A stretch of 51,423 bases of DNA, from positions 1 to 51,423 of the forward strand of contig JASJCM010000007.1 of the NCBI GenBank assembly GCA_030065985.1. The letters are read 5' to 3'. Shown here piece after piece: positions 1 to 10,096 of this stretch. Position 1 is the stretch's first letter. Every line of letters begins with the position of its first letter. Made by a program: the position numbers and the translations under genes. The notes beneath the pieces are model-generated. The model made no database searches. It worked only from the letters and a program-made list of their open reading frames with translations, and was not told the DNA's origin. The DNA is from Woeseiaceae bacterium. Its GTDB lineage: Bacteria > Pseudomonadota > Gammaproteobacteria > Steroidobacterales > Woeseiaceae.

Positions 1-1927
<1,927 letters not shown>

Positions 1928-1944
1928 CGGTCAGGATGACCTAA

Positions 1945-1976
1945 TGTCGCAAAGCACGGGATGTGCTATAGCGACA
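1945..1976 (+). other. Imperfect stem-loop in the groEL 3' UTR
   Basis: TGTCGC (1945-1950) pairs with GCGACA (1971-1976), and the inner AGCAC pairs with GTGCT around a GGGAT loop, leaving a small A-rich internal loop. It sits 17 nt after the groEL stop and 25 nt before the terminator. It may protect the 3' end of groESL mRNA or be part of a 3'-UTR-derived small RNA. The structure is seen in the sequence; any function is inference. Confidence 0.4.
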
Positions 1977-2000
1977 AAGCCCCCTGCTACTGCAGAGACA

Positions 2001-2034
2001 AAAAGCCCGGCTCATGAGCCGGGCTTTTTTTTTT
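2001..2034 (+). terminator. Rho-independent terminator of groESL
   Basis: A perfect dyad at 2004-2025, forming a 9-bp GC-rich stem (AGCCCGGCT/AGCCGGGCT) with a CATG loop, is followed by an uninterrupted run of ten T. The T run ends only 12 nt before the start of the next gene, leaving no room for a conventional promoter between the terminator and that gene. Confidence 0.95.
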
Positions 2035-2046
2035 CGGAGAATTGAA

Positions 2047-2646
2047 ATGAACTGGAATGACATCGCTTCGGTAGCGGTAACGCTCTTTTTTATCATGGAC
2101 CCACTTGGCAACGTGCCGGTGTTCAATGCCATCCTGTCCAACTTTGACAGTTCGCGCCGATCGCGAATCGTGGCGCGCGAGCTCGTACTCGCGCTGGTTA
2201 TCCTGTTCGTGTTCCTGTTTACGGGGAACGCGATCCTGGGGTTCCTTGGCCTCAGCGAGTCGTCGTTGAGCATTGCGGGCGGTATTCTGCTGTTCATCAT
2301 TTCCCTGCGCATGATCTTTCCGAAGACAACGTCGCGAGATGAAATCGAAGGCGCCGAGGATCCGTTCCTCGTGCCCCTGGCTGTACCGATGATCGCGGGA
2401 CCGTCGACGATCGCGATACTTCTGCTGCTGAGCTCGAGTCAGCCCGGTCGTATGGCTGAGTGGAGCATTTCGCTGTTCCTTGCCTGGCTGGCCACCATGG
2501 TGCTGCTCGTCGCATCGCCACAGCTGATGCGTGTGCTCGGCGCGCGCGGCGCACGCGCGCTCGAACGACTCATGGGCATGATCCTTATTATTCTCGCTAC
2601 CCAGATGCTGCTGAATGGCATACGCGATTTCGTGAACAGCCTTTAG
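2047..2646 (+). CDS. MarC/UPF0056 family inner-membrane protein
   Basis: A predicted polytopic inner-membrane protein of 199 residues, close to the usual MarC/YhgN length. About six hydrophobic segments are visible, and the family signature FFIMDPLGNVPVF lies near residue 16, with PLAVPMIAGPSTIA in the middle. The molecular role of MarC proteins is unknown; the old link to multiple antibiotic resistance has not held up. ATG 2047 is preferred because GGAGA lies just upstream; the in-frame extension to 2014 would start inside the groEL terminator. The gene lies directly behind that terminator, so expression may depend on read-through or on a promoter upstream of the hairpin. Confidence 0.9.
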   Translation: MNWNDIASVAVTLFFIMDPLGNVPVFNAILSNFDSSRRSRIVARELVLALVILFVFLFTGNAILGFLGLSESSLSIAGGILLFIISLRMIFPKTTSRDEIEGAEDPFLVPLAVPMIAGPSTIAILLLLSSSQPGRMAEWSISLFLAWLATMVLLVASPQLMRVLGARGARALERLMGMILIILATQMLLNGIRDFVNSL

Positions 2647-2688
2647 GTTGGGGACTCGCTACAATGCGCGTGTAAGCGGGAGAAAAAT

Positions 2689-3921
2689 ATGCAGGTCTTC
2701 GTAATTGCAGTCACGGTCGCACTCGTCGTGTCGTTCATGTGTTCGATCTTCGAGTCGGTGCTGTTGTCGATCAATCACGCCCAGGTCGAGGTGCTCGCCA
2801 AGGACGGCAAGCGGTCCGGGCGTATCCTGAAGGCGTTCAAGGAACGCATCGACATCCCGATCTCGGCGATCCTGATCACCAATACCGCGGCGCACACGAT
2901 CGGCACGGCAGTTGCCGGCGCGAGTTACTCGCAGGTGTTCAACCCCGAATCGCTTTGGATCTTCACGCTGGTCTTCACGGTCGTCGTGCTGCTGTTCACC
3001 GAGATTATCCCGAAGACGCTGGGTGTGACGTTTGCACGTCGGCTTGCGCGCCCGGTCGCCTATGGCATTCATCTGCTTGCGGTTTCGCTCAAGCCTTTTG
3101 TGCTCGTGTCCGAATGGATCTCGCGCTCAATTCGCGGCAGTCACGAATCACCCATTACCTCGACCGAGGAGCTGCGTCTGCTCGCGACGCTCGGGCTGAA
3201 CCAGGGCGTCGTCGGCGATCAGACCGCGAACATTATTGTCGGGGCCTCAGAGCTCAAGAAACTCTCTGCCATCAACGTCATGGTCCCGCGGCAACGCGTG
3301 GTGTTCCTCTCGCACGACGACACGGCGGAGGAGGTACTGAAGAAGATTACCGACAGTGGCTTCAGTCGATTCCCGTATTCGCCGACCGGTGACCTCGACC
3401 AGGTTGTCGGCGTTGTCTACGCGAAGAAAGTGCTTGTCGAGCTGGCGGCGATGGAGGGCGAAACGGTCAAGTGGCAGAATCTCGTCAACGAACCGATCGT
3501 CGTTCCCGAATCGGTGCCCCTCGAGTCGCTGCTGCACACATTCCGACAGACGCGACGGCACATGGCGCTCGTGGTCGACGAGTACGGCGACCTCCAGGGC
3601 ATCGTGACGCTCGAAGACGTGCTCGAGGAGATCGTCGGCGAGATCTTTGACGAGTCGGACATGATGCGGGAAGACATGTGGCAGCGGCCGGACGGCAGCG
3701 TACGTGCTTTCGGCACCGCCGAACTCCACCGGCTATGTCGATCGCTGGATATCGAGATGCCCGAAGACGCCGAAATCACGACGATCGGAGGTCTTTTGTC
3801 GGAGTCGCTCGGGCGGATACCCGAGCAAGGTGACACGCTGGAGTGGCGCGGTTACCGGCTGACCGTATTGTCAGCCAGCAACCGCGGTGCGGACCTGGTG
3901 TCGGTAGCGAAGCTCGATTAG
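2689..3921 (+). CDS. CNNM/CorC-like membrane protein with CBS pair
   Basis: A 410-residue protein of the HlyC/CorC/CNNM family, implicated in magnesium or other cation efflux or homeostasis. The N-terminal DUF21/CNNM transmembrane domain spans roughly residues 1-165, with the conserved [11 protein letters not shown]. Two CBS domains cover about 195-320 ([24 protein letters not shown] is the characteristic second-CBS end), and a CorC_HlyC C-terminal domain covers about 330-405. The name haemolysin often attached to the family is misleading. The gene is convergent with htpX and the ends overlap by 4 nt. The exact cation cannot be told from sequence. Confidence 0.93.
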   Translation: MQVFVIAVTVALVVSFMCSIFESVLLSINHAQVEVLAKDGKRSGRILKAFKERIDIPISAILITNTAAHTIGTAVAGASYSQVFNPESLWIFTLVFTVVVLLFTEIIPKTLGVTFARRLARPVAYGIHLLAVSLKPFVLVSEWISRSIRGSHESPITSTEELRLLATLGLNQGVVGDQTANIIVGASELKKLSAINVMVPRQRVVFLSHDDTAEEVLKKITDSGFSRFPYSPTGDLDQVVGVVYAKKVLVELAAMEGETVKWQNLVNEPIVVPESVPLESLLHTFRQTRRHMALVVDEYGDLQGIVTLEDVLEEIVGEIFDESDMMREDMWQRPDGSVRAFGTAELHRLCRSLDIEMPEDAEITTIGGLLSESLGRIPEQGDTLEWRGYRLTVLSASNRGADLVSVAKLD

Positions 3922-4799
3922 GCGTTCTGCAGCGCCTTGATGCGCTCCGCAATCGGCGGGTGGCTCATGAAGAGCTTCTTCAGTCCACCAGAGCGATCCC
4001 CCGAGATGCCGAATGCCCGCATGGCCTCCGGCAACTGTGCCGGTACATTTCTCTCCAGGCGCGAGAGCGCTCGGATCATCGGTTGCGAGCCGTTGAGCTG
4101 TGCCGAGCCGGCGTCGGCGCGGAATTCGCGGCGACGCGATACCCACATCACGATGGTGCTGGCGAGAATGCCGAGCACGATCTGCGCGACGATAACTGAA
4201 GCGAAGTAGCCGATTCCGGCCCCGCTTTCATTACGCAGAATAACGCGGTCGACGAAGTGACCGACGATGCGCGACAGGAAGATGACGAACGTGTTCACGA
4301 CGCCCTGGACAAGGGTCAACGTCACCATGTCGCCGTTCGCGACGTGTGAAATCTCGTGCGCGAGAACAGCCTCGACTTCGTCACGTGGCATATTCTGTAA
4401 CAGCCCCGTGCTGACGGCCACGAGCGCGTTGTTGCGTCGGGCGCCGGTGGCAAACGCGTTCATGTCGGCGGCCGGGTAAATAGCGACCTCCGGCATGTCG
4501 ATACCCGCCTGCTGCGCCTGGCGCTGCACGACGTTGACGAGCCAGGACTCGACCTCGTTGCGTGGCTGTGTGATGACCTGGGCGCCCGTTGTGCGCTTTG
4601 CCATCCATTTTGAGATGGCGAGCGAGATGAAGGCACCGCCGAAACCAAACACTGCCGAGAAGATCAGCAGGGCCTCGTAATTCAGGCCTGAACCGGACTG
4701 CTCGAGGTAGCTGTCCACGCCCAGCAGACGCAGCACGATGCTGAGGACGAGGATTACCGCCACGTTGGTCGCGACGAACAGGGCGATACGCTTGATCAT
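3918..4799 (-). CDS. htpX: HtpX membrane zinc protease
   Basis: Heat-shock-inducible inner-membrane M48B metalloprotease that degrades damaged membrane proteins together with FtsH. It has 293 residues, the normal length. Two N-terminal membrane segments (residues 5-25 and 42-62) precede the zinc motif HEISH (H148, E149, H152) and the third ligand E225 in [10 protein letters not shown]. Two further hydrophobic stretches lie near 160-180 and 195-220. The start MIKRIALF is that of the E. coli protein. A sigma-32-like promoter lies about 40 bp upstream, and groESL and hsp20 are close by. Confidence 0.98.
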   Translation of the reverse strand: MIKRIALFVATNVAVILVLSIVLRLLGVDSYLEQSGSGLNYEALLIFSAVFGFGGAFISLAISKWMAKRTTGAQVITQPRNEVESWLVNVVQRQAQQAGIDMPEVAIYPAADMNAFATGARRNNALVAVSTGLLQNMPRDEVEAVLAHEISHVANGDMVTLTLVQGVVNTFVIFLSRIVGHFVDRVILRNESGAGIGYFASVIVAQIVLGILASTIVMWVSRRREFRADAGSAQLNGSQPMIRALSRLERNVPAQLPEAMRAFGISGDRSGGLKKLFMSHPPIAERIKALQNA

Positions 4800-4838
4800 G
4801 AATAGGCTCCAGAAATCTGTGTTGTCATTAAGACTCGG

Positions 4839-4867
4839 ATTTTGGGGTTTTGTTGCCGCTTTTCAAG
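4839..4867 (-). promoter_or_regulatory. Sigma-32-like heat-shock promoter of htpX
   Basis: Read on the minus strand, CTTGAAA (4867-4861) is followed after 13 nt by CCCCAAAAT (4847-4839). The sigma-32 consensus is CTTGAAA, 11-16 nt, CCCCATNT, so the -35 is perfect and the -10 keeps the CCCC core. Transcription would begin about 30 nt before the htpX ATG. HtpX is a known sigma-32 target in E. coli. Confidence 0.85.
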
Positions 4868-4904
4868 AGAAATCGGAATCCCTGTCAATGCGCGCAAGCC
4901 CGAA

Positions 4905-4933
4905 TTGTCAGGTTTTTGGCGGGCTCGTATAAA
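4905..4933 (+). promoter_or_regulatory. Sigma-70-like promoter of hsp20
   Basis: TTGTCA (4905-4910), a 17-nt spacer and TATAAA (4928-4933) make a near-consensus vegetative promoter. The expected start site is near 4940, about 45 nt before the hsp20 start. Its -35 is covered by one arm of an imperfect inverted repeat, CCTGTCAAT (4881-4889) and ATTGTCAGG (4904-4912), which could be an operator. No sigma-32-like site is seen on this strand. Confidence 0.7.
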
Positions 4934-4940
4934 TGAAACG

Positions 4941-4980
4941 CTGGCATGGGAATGCCGGTAGTTTGTCGGGAAGGAGGTGA
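4941..4980 (+). promoter_or_regulatory. hsp20 5' UTR: GNRA hairpin and perfect Shine-Dalgarno
   Basis: CTGGCAT (4941-4947) pairs with ATGCCGG (4952-4958), one G-T wobble, closed by a GGGA (GNRA-type) loop. Twelve nt later comes AAGGAGGTGA (4971-4980), fully complementary to the 16S anti-Shine-Dalgarno. Such a strong site in a small heat-shock gene invites a temperature-controlled mask, but I could not draw a convincing pairing that hides it. Confidence 0.5.
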
Positions 4981-4985
4981 GTCAA

Positions 4986-5474
4986 GTGTCAATCCTGCGC
5001 AAAATCGAGCCCCGCAATAGGGCGATTGATGTAAGACGGACTATGCCTCTCACCCGCAGCATGGAGGAGTTCTTTGAGGACTTCCCGCCACGCCGCTGGA
5101 TGGAGGCATTCGGGCCCTTCGAGAGGAACTGGCCAATGGAATCCGAGTTTGAACGGGCATTCCGTTTGGATCTCGTTGACCGTGAAGAAGAGCTCGTTGT
5201 CCGTGCCGAACTGCCCGGCGTCGAAAAAGATGACGTCCAAGTCACGATTGCAGGCGATCGCCTGCTAATCGAAGCAGAAAGGGAGTTCGAGGAAGAGGAC
5301 GAGAGGGAGAACTTCTATCGGCATGAACTCGGCTACGGCAAGCTCATGAGAACGGTAGCCCTGCCGGTCGAAGTGGATCCGGAGAAAATCCACGCCGAAC
5401 TTAAAGAAGGCATCCTGAAAGTCACGCTTCCGAAGATCCGGGTGGCGAAAAGACACACAGTGAAAGTTGCCTGA
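4986..5474 (+). CDS. Hsp20 / alpha-crystallin small heat-shock protein
   Basis: Cytosolic ATP-independent holdase that binds unfolding proteins. A variable N-terminal arm (residues 1-55) precedes the alpha-crystallin domain (about 56-155), containing LVVRAELPGVEKDDVQVTI and the closing ELKEGILKVTLPK; the tail RVAKRHTVKVA carries an I/V-x-I/V-like anchor. GTG 4986 is chosen because the perfect ribosome-binding site ends 5 nt before it; the in-frame GTG at 4977 lies inside that site. This gives 162 residues. A strong terminator follows. It stands alone between htpX (divergent) and the membrane-protein operon. Confidence 0.95.
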   Translation: MSILRKIEPRNRAIDVRRTMPLTRSMEEFFEDFPPRRWMEAFGPFERNWPMESEFERAFRLDLVDREEELVVRAELPGVEKDDVQVTIAGDRLLIEAEREFEEEDERENFYRHELGYGKLMRTVALPVEVDPEKIHAELKEGILKVTLPKIRVAKRHTVKVA

Positions 5475-5494
5475 CGAAGTAGCTGTGTAGTGAT

Positions 5495-5531
5495 AGCCGG
5501 GACGGCCCCAGGCCGCCCCGGCTTTATTTCG
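5495..5531 (+). terminator. Rho-independent terminator of hsp20
   Basis: AGCCGGGACGGCC and GGCCGCCCCGGCT form a 13-bp stem with one A-C mismatch around a CCA loop, followed by TTATTTCGT. It lies 20 nt past the hsp20 stop. Confidence 0.88.
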
Positions 5532-5539
5532 TCAGAAAT

Positions 5540-5580
5540 TGTCAAAAATATTTGACACAAAGTAATCAATCTTTTACATT
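5540..5580 (+). promoter_or_regulatory. Promoter with overlapping dyad operator
   Basis: A perfect inverted repeat TGTCAAA-AATA-TTTGACA (5540-5557) contains the -35 TTGACA (5552-5557). After exactly 17 nt comes TACATT (5575-5580) as -10. A repressor on the dyad would block polymerase. The obvious candidate is the XRE-type regulator encoded by the second gene of this operon, giving negative autoregulation. Promoter and dyad are seen directly; the regulator assignment is inference. Confidence 0.75.
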
Positions 5581-5616
5581 GCGTTCCAGTCGAGATTTGC
5601 GCGCTGAGGAGGCGTC

Positions 5617-6054
5617 ATGAACATGAGTTTTGCAGAAAAGAGTGCCTGGGGCCTGTTTGCTGGCCTTGGGGTGATGTCCTGGTGGTACTTCCCGCGTGCC
5701 TTTGCCATTGCAGCCCAGACGGACAGTCCGATGGCGCTGGGCGCGATCAGTGTCGTCTGCATCATTGGCCTCGTTGTGTTCGAGGCGGTCTACCACGCGG
5801 TAATTGCGGGCCACGGTGGCGACGAGACGGATGAGCGGGACCGCTTCATCGATATCAAGGCCGAGCGGAATGCCGGTTTCGTGCTCGGCATTGCACTGTT
5901 TGCAGTCGTCGGGCGGATCTTTGCGACGACCGCATTGCCGGAGCTGGCGCCCATGTCGCCGCTCGAGATTGCCGTCTGGATTCTGCTGGCGCTGACGGTA
6001 TCAGAGCTTAGCAAGGTGCTGTGGCAGATCTGGTACTACCGAACAGGTGCCTGA
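5617..6054 (+). CDS. Small polytopic membrane protein paired with an XRE regulator
   Basis: A 145-residue protein of unknown function with four hydrophobic segments (about residues 10-30, 42-65, 85-108 and 115-137). A hydrophilic loop rich in D/E/R (GGDETDERDRFIDIKAERN) lies between the second and third. It resembles the DUF2178-like membrane proteins often coded next to small Cro/CI-type regulators. The start has a strong GAGGAGG ribosome-binding site. The stop TGA shares its A with the ATG of the regulator, so translation is coupled. A dyad operator lies over its promoter. Confidence 0.75.
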   Translation: MNMSFAEKSAWGLFAGLGVMSWWYFPRAFAIAAQTDSPMALGAISVVCIIGLVVFEAVYHAVIAGHGGDETDERDRFIDIKAERNAGFVLGIALFAVVGRIFATTALPELAPMSPLEIAVWILLALTVSELSKVLWQIWYYRTGA

Positions 6055-6266
6055 TGGCTAAGACGCTGGTACGCAACAATATTCGCAAGCTTCGTTTCGA
6101 GCAGGATGAAATGACGCAACAGCGGCTTGCCGAGATGGTCGGCGTGACGCGCCAGACGATTGTTGCCATCGAAAAGGAGAAATACTCGCCGTCGCTGGAG
6201 GCGGCGTTCAAGATTGCGCTTGCGCTGAAGAAACCGCTGGACGAGGTCTTTTACTACGACGCCTGA
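6054..6266 (+). CDS. Small XRE/Cro-CI family transcriptional regulator
   Basis: A 70-residue protein that is almost entirely a helix-turn-helix domain: QQRLAEMVGVTRQTIVAIEKEKYSPSLEAAFKIA is the typical HTH_3 core, ending DEVFYYD. Members of this compact group act as dimeric repressors, usually of their own operon with a neighbouring membrane protein. Start at ATG 6054 overlaps the previous stop (TGATG). The last 59 nt overlap the 3' end of convergent msrQ. The likely target is the dyad at 5540-5557. Confidence 0.9.
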   Translation: MAKTLVRNNIRKLRFEQDEMTQQRLAEMVGVTRQTIVAIEKEKYSPSLEAAFKIALALKKPLDEVFYYDA

Positions 6267-6849
6267 CCGCGATGACGCGGGCAAGCAGCAGAACCGCAAC
6301 GATGGCTGAGTAAATCAACGGTTCGGCGATGTCTTTTTTGACCTGCCACCAGTAATGCCAGACGCCAAGGATCGCAATCGGATACACCGCGTAGTGCAAC
6401 TGCTGCCAGCGCCGCCCCATGCGTCGACGCATGCCGTTCGTTGAGGTTACGGCGAGCGCGAACAGCAACACGAGGGCCAGGAAGCCGATCGTGATAAAGG
6501 GTCGCTTGACGATGTCTTCGAGAATCGCGCTCAACAGAATGCCCTGGTCGAGTACCAGCCAGGTCAGGAAGTGCATGAATACGTAGAAGAAGGTGAAGAG
6601 CCCCAGCATGCGGCGGAACCGGGCAAGCCAGTTCCATCCGGTGAGGCGTCGCAGCGGCGTAACCGCCAGCGTGATTACGATAAAGCGCAGGCCCCAGTTG
6701 CCAAAGCGATCGAGTATTTCCTCAACCGGATTGGCGCCAAGGCTCCCGGTCACGTTGAACGCGTCACCGACGACCATTGCGAACGGCAACAGGCACGCAA
6801 GGAACACAAGCGGTTTCCCGATAAACCGAAGTTGCGTCGCCGTATTCAT
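6208..6849 (-). CDS. msrQ: MsrQ haem-binding membrane subunit
   Basis: Haem b membrane protein that passes electrons from the respiratory chain or flavin to periplasmic MsrP for repair of oxidised methionine. At 213 residues it has family length, with about six membrane helices. The ferric-reductase-like core includes histidines in FVFMHFLTWLVLDQG, WQQLHYAVYPIAI and GVWHYWWQVKKD. It starts 6 nt after the msrP stop, forming the usual msrPQ operon in the order P then Q. The 3' end overlaps the XRE gene on the other strand. Confidence 0.95.
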   Translation of the reverse strand: MNTATQLRFIGKPLVFLACLLPFAMVVGDAFNVTGSLGANPVEEILDRFGNWGLRFIVITLAVTPLRRLTGWNWLARFRRMLGLFTFFYVFMHFLTWLVLDQGILLSAILEDIVKRPFITIGFLALVLLFALAVTSTNGMRRRMGRRWQQLHYAVYPIAILGVWHYWWQVKKDIAEPLIYSAIVAVLLLARVIAVRRRSKRPRPAVSSAQAQS

Positions 6850-6855
6850 GAATAT

Positions 6856-7815
6856 CTAGTAGTTGCGCCTGAGATCGAGGCCCTTGTACAGATGCGCGAC
6901 ATGCTCGCCGTAGCCGTTAAACATGAGTGTCGGCTGCTTGTTGGCGAAAAGCCCTGCGCCGATGCGCCGCTCGCGCGCCTGGCTCCAGCGCGGATGATCG
7001 ACCTTGGGATTGACGTTCGCATAGAAACCGTATTCGCGCGGCGTCGCCATGTTCCAGCTCGTCTCCGGTCGCCGCTCGGTGAAGCGTATCGAGACGATGC
7101 TCTTGATGCTCTTGAAACCGTATTTCCACGGCACCACGAGGCGAATCGGGGCGCCGTTCTGGTTCGGCATGACTTGTCCATAGAGGCCGACCGCCAGGAT
7201 TGACAGCGGGTTAGTGGCCTCGGCAATCGTCAGGCCCTCGCGGTACGGCCAGTCCAGCACCCGGCGGCGCTGTCCGGGCATACGGCTCGGGTCATGCAGG
7301 GTCTCGAACGCGACGTACTTCGCCTTCGACGTCGGACGGAAGTGCTTGACGACGGCAGCGAGGGAGATGCCGACCCACGGGACCACCATCGACCATGCCT
7401 CGACGCATCGCAGGCGATAAATGCGCTCCTCCAGATCGAACGGTTTTATGAAGTCGTCGAAGTCGAAGGTACCGGTTTTCTCGGCGTGGCCCTCGACGGT
7501 GATGGTCCACGGCCGTGGTTTAAAGTCGCGCGCATACACGACCGGATCATCCTTGCCCGTGCCGAACTCGTAGAAATTGTTGTATGTCGTAATGTCGTCG
7601 TAGCTGTTCGGCGTCTCTATCGTGCTGAACGGGCTCTTGGTAACGCTTTCCAATCGCGCGCGACGCTCCTCGGGTATCACTGCGGAGAGAGCCGCCGGCG
7701 CAAGCAGGCCGCCACCCGCGATCGCGCCGGCACGCATGAAGTCGCGACGATTCAGGTAATTCGTCTCGCTCGTGATTTCGGACGGGCGAATGTCAGAGGG
7801 CTTTCGAATCAGCAA
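6856..7815 (-). CDS. msrP: MsrP periplasmic methionine sulfoxide reductase, Mo-cofactor subunit
   Basis: Molybdopterin enzyme that reduces protein methionine sulfoxide in the periplasm, with electrons from MsrQ. It has 319 residues. The N-terminus carries a twin-arginine signal (NRRDFMRAG, residues 22-30, then a hydrophobic stretch and ALSA), so it is exported folded. The oxidoreductase molybdopterin domain includes [15 protein letters not shown], with the presumed Mo ligand C137, and later [18 protein letters not shown]. It is the first gene of msrPQ. With msrA at 24.7 kb the strain repairs methionine in both compartments. Confidence 0.97.
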   Translation of the reverse strand: MLIRKPSDIRPSEITSETNYLNRRDFMRAGAIAGGGLLAPAALSAVIPEERRARLESVTKSPFSTIETPNSYDDITTYNNFYEFGTGKDDPVVYARDFKPRPWTITVEGHAEKTGTFDFDDFIKPFDLEERIYRLRCVEAWSMVVPWVGISLAAVVKHFRPTSKAKYVAFETLHDPSRMPGQRRRVLDWPYREGLTIAEATNPLSILAVGLYGQVMPNQNGAPIRLVVPWKYGFKSIKSIVSIRFTERRPETSWNMATPREYGFYANVNPKVDHPRWSQARERRIGAGLFANKQPTLMFNGYGEHVAHLYKGLDLRRNY

Positions 7816-7926
7816 TCGAGTTCTCCTTGCACGAGGTGTTGCTTATAAGACCGGCCGCACACAGCAAATATTGCACATTGATTCCGCGCGAGAGATGCTC
7901 GCAACAACTTGTTACGAGTCACTGAC

Positions 7927-8313
7927 ATGAACACCGCACGCGTCCTTCCCTGGTACTACGCCGCCACGGTGCTGTTCCTGATCCTCGACTACGGCTTCGG
8001 GATCAATATTCGCGTTGCGTTCCTCGATGCGATGCCGGTGGCAAAATTCGGCTATTACATCGTTTTGATTTGGTGCTTCGGACTCGTGATGTACCGGCCG
8101 GCCTGGGCAACCCTGGTCGGCACATTCGAGTCGCTCGTGACGCTAATTGCGCTGATATTGGGAATGGGAATGCGGGTTATGATCCCAAATGACGTGATCT
8201 TCGCCGAAAATGCCGCCATCGTGACGGTTCAGGAAGTCATCAACTTCGTGATTTCCGGGAGCATGGCCTACCTCTCCTGGGTCAAAGGGTTAAGGCAGCT
8301 CGTGAAACGCTAG
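7927..8313 (+). CDS. Small membrane protein of unknown function
   Basis: 128 residues, mostly hydrophobic, with four likely membrane segments (WYYAATVLFLILDY, FGYYIVLIWCFGLVMY, LVTLIALILGMGMRVMI and VQEVINFVISGSMAYLSW). I do not recognise the family. ATG 7927 is preferred to an upstream TTG at 7909 because the extra residues are polar and add nothing. The ribosome-binding site is weak. It stands alone between divergent msrP and the FrnE-like gene. Confidence 0.65.
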   Translation: MNTARVLPWYYAATVLFLILDYGFGINIRVAFLDAMPVAKFGYYIVLIWCFGLVMYRPAWATLVGTFESLVTLIALILGMGMRVMIPNDVIFAENAAIVTVQEVINFVISGSMAYLSWVKGLRQLVKR

Positions 8314-8402
8314 CGCCGTTCAGCGTCGATTCAAGACTGCCGGGATACGCTTGATATCAGGCAAATGGACCTCATCTAGGGCGTAACAGGAGGATCGAAT
8401 TC

Positions 8403-9125
8403 GTGAGCGAAACACTTTCCAACATCGTCCGTACCAACGACCGGGTCGCGTCGACCGCCGCGTTGCATGTCGAGGTGATTGCGGATTTCGTGTGCCCGTT
8501 CTGTTTTCTCGGGAAAAGGCGGCTCGATCAGGCGCTGAAGGCGGTTAAGGGGCCGGCGGGAACCAGCTGGTACCCTTTCCAGCTCAATCCCGAGATCCCG
8601 GCCGAGGGTCTGCCTTTCGAGGAGTACCTGACAAAGCGCTTTGGCAGCCCCGACAACGTGGCGCCGGTGCTTGAACATATCGCTGCCGACGGTCGCAGTG
8701 AGGGTATCGACTTTCGCTTCGATCGCATCCGTCACGTGCCTAACACGTTGCCGGTCCATCAGCTCATGCAGCTCGCAGAAACGAAAGGCATCGACCAGAC
8801 GGCACTCGCCGAAGACCTGATGTCGGCGTTCTTTGAAGATGGGCGCAACATCGGCAGTCGCGATGAACTCATCGACATTGCGGGCGCGCACGGCATCACC
8901 AGCGATGAGGTGATCAAGGCGATTACCAGTGAGCGGATTCGCCAGCTGGTACTGGCGCGGGAAGGGCAGGTGCGCGCGAGCGGTCTTTCGAGCGCGCCCG
9001 GGTTCCTGCTCAATCGCAGGTTGCTTGTTGTCGGCGCCCAGTCAACCGAGAACATCGTGAACGCGTTTGATCGGGCGATGTTTGGTGAAGGCACCGACGC
9101 CCTCGTATCACCGGCGCTCCACTAG
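8403..9125 (+). CDS. FrnE/DsbA-family thioredoxin-fold oxidoreductase
   Basis: A 240-residue cytosolic protein of the DsbA/FrnE type (also called 2-hydroxychromene-2-carboxylate isomerase-like). The thioredoxin-fold CPFC (C31, C34) follows VIADFVCPFCFLGKRRLDQA. The helical insert contains LPFEEYLTKRFGS, and the C-terminal cis-Pro region reads ASGLSSAPGFLLNRRLLVVGAQ. No signal peptide is present, so it acts in the cytosol, probably on thiols or disulfides. GTG 8403 is preceded by AGGAGG (8388-8393). Its end overlaps the convergent hydrolase gene by 18 nt. Confidence 0.9.
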   Translation: MSETLSNIVRTNDRVASTAALHVEVIADFVCPFCFLGKRRLDQALKAVKGPAGTSWYPFQLNPEIPAEGLPFEEYLTKRFGSPDNVAPVLEHIAADGRSEGIDFRFDRIRHVPNTLPVHQLMQLAETKGIDQTALAEDLMSAFFEDGRNIGSRDELIDIAGAHGITSDEVIKAITSERIRQLVLAREGQVRASGLSSAPGFLLNRRLLVVGAQSTENIVNAFDRAMFGEGTDALVSPALH

Positions 9126-10052
9126 CCAGTCCACCGTCAGCCGATTGACGTCATCAGGGCGCTCCTGCTGCGTCCAGTGCCCACAGCCGTCAAGCATGTG
9201 AACTGTAAGGTCGTCGACCAGCGGTTTCATGCCTTCTATGTGCTGCAAGCCAATCACGACGTCGTCGACCGCCCCGATGAATAACGTCGGGATGTCGATG
9301 CGCTGATCGACGCCTTCGAGGCGCTCCCAGTTGCTCGTCCAGTTGCGGTACCAGTTGATCGGGCCGGTGAATCCGGACTTCGAAAATGCCGAGGCGTAGT
9401 AATCGAGTTCGGCTTCGGATAGCAAGGCATCGCCCGACGCCTCGTCGGCAAGCGTCGTTCGCAGCAAGCTGATGATCTGGTATTCCGGAGGGAGCTTATC
9501 GAACTGTTCGCGTGTGATGACGTTCTTACGCATCATTCGGTCGATAAAATGCCGCGGGTCAGCGCCAAATACCCGATCCGCCTCGTCGGAGTCCTGGAAG
9601 TTGACGATGTAGAAGTTATTTCCGAGCCGCTCGCGCATGATCCCGATCGGATCAACCGGCGGACGCGGGTAATGCGGAATGTTCAGAATGACGAGCTTCT
9701 CGATGCGTTCCGGCGCCAGCATGGCCATGTTCCAGAGCACGAACGCACCCCAGTCGTGGCCGACAAACGTCGCGGTGTCGAGATCCAGCGCATCGAGCAG
9801 CCCGTGCACATCGGCGATGAGCTCCGACATGCAGTAATCGGTGACGTTGGGCGGGACGCTCGTTCGTCCATAGCCGCGCTGGTCAGGCGCGATCGCGCGG
9901 TACCCGGCAGCGGCCAGGGCGGGGAGCTGGTGGCGCCAGGAGAAAGCGAGTTCCGGAAAGCCATGCAGCAGGATGACCGGTGCGCCTGACCCCTGTTCAT
10001 AGACGGCCATATCCAGGCCGTTCGCCTTTATCATTTTCGGGTCAGGGAACAT
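9108..10052 (-). CDS. Alpha/beta hydrolase, epoxide-hydrolase-like
   Basis: A 314-residue alpha/beta hydrolase. The oxyanion motif HGFPE lies at residues 30-34. The nucleophile elbow is GHDWGA with Asp100, the aspartate expected of epoxide hydrolases and haloalkane dehalogenases rather than the serine of esterases. The charge-relay acid lies in IGAVDDVV and the histidine in GCGHWTQQERP. Tyr residues in the cap that could activate an epoxide are present (for example DYYASAF). Start ATG 10052 is preferred; a TTG at 10070 is in frame. The physiological substrate is unknown. Confidence 0.88.
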   Translation of the reverse strand: MFPDPKMIKANGLDMAVYEQGSGAPVILLHGFPELAFSWRHQLPALAAAGYRAIAPDQRGYGRTSVPPNVTDYCMSELIADVHGLLDALDLDTATFVGHDWGAFVLWNMAMLAPERIEKLVILNIPHYPRPPVDPIGIMRERLGNNFYIVNFQDSDEADRVFGADPRHFIDRMMRKNVITREQFDKLPPEYQIISLLRTTLADEASGDALLSEAELDYYASAFSKSGFTGPINWYRNWTSNWERLEGVDQRIDIPTLFIGAVDDVVIGLQHIEGMKPLVDDLTVHMLDGCGHWTQQERPDDVNRLTVDWLVERR

Positions 10053-10096
10053 GCGAGCATTTGACAGCAATTTCCGCGAGACCGCAAAGTTACGGT

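Noticed and set aside
4977-4985. GTG 4977 as start of hsp20
   Set aside because: It lies inside the perfect Shine-Dalgarno; GTG 4986 has correct spacing from it.
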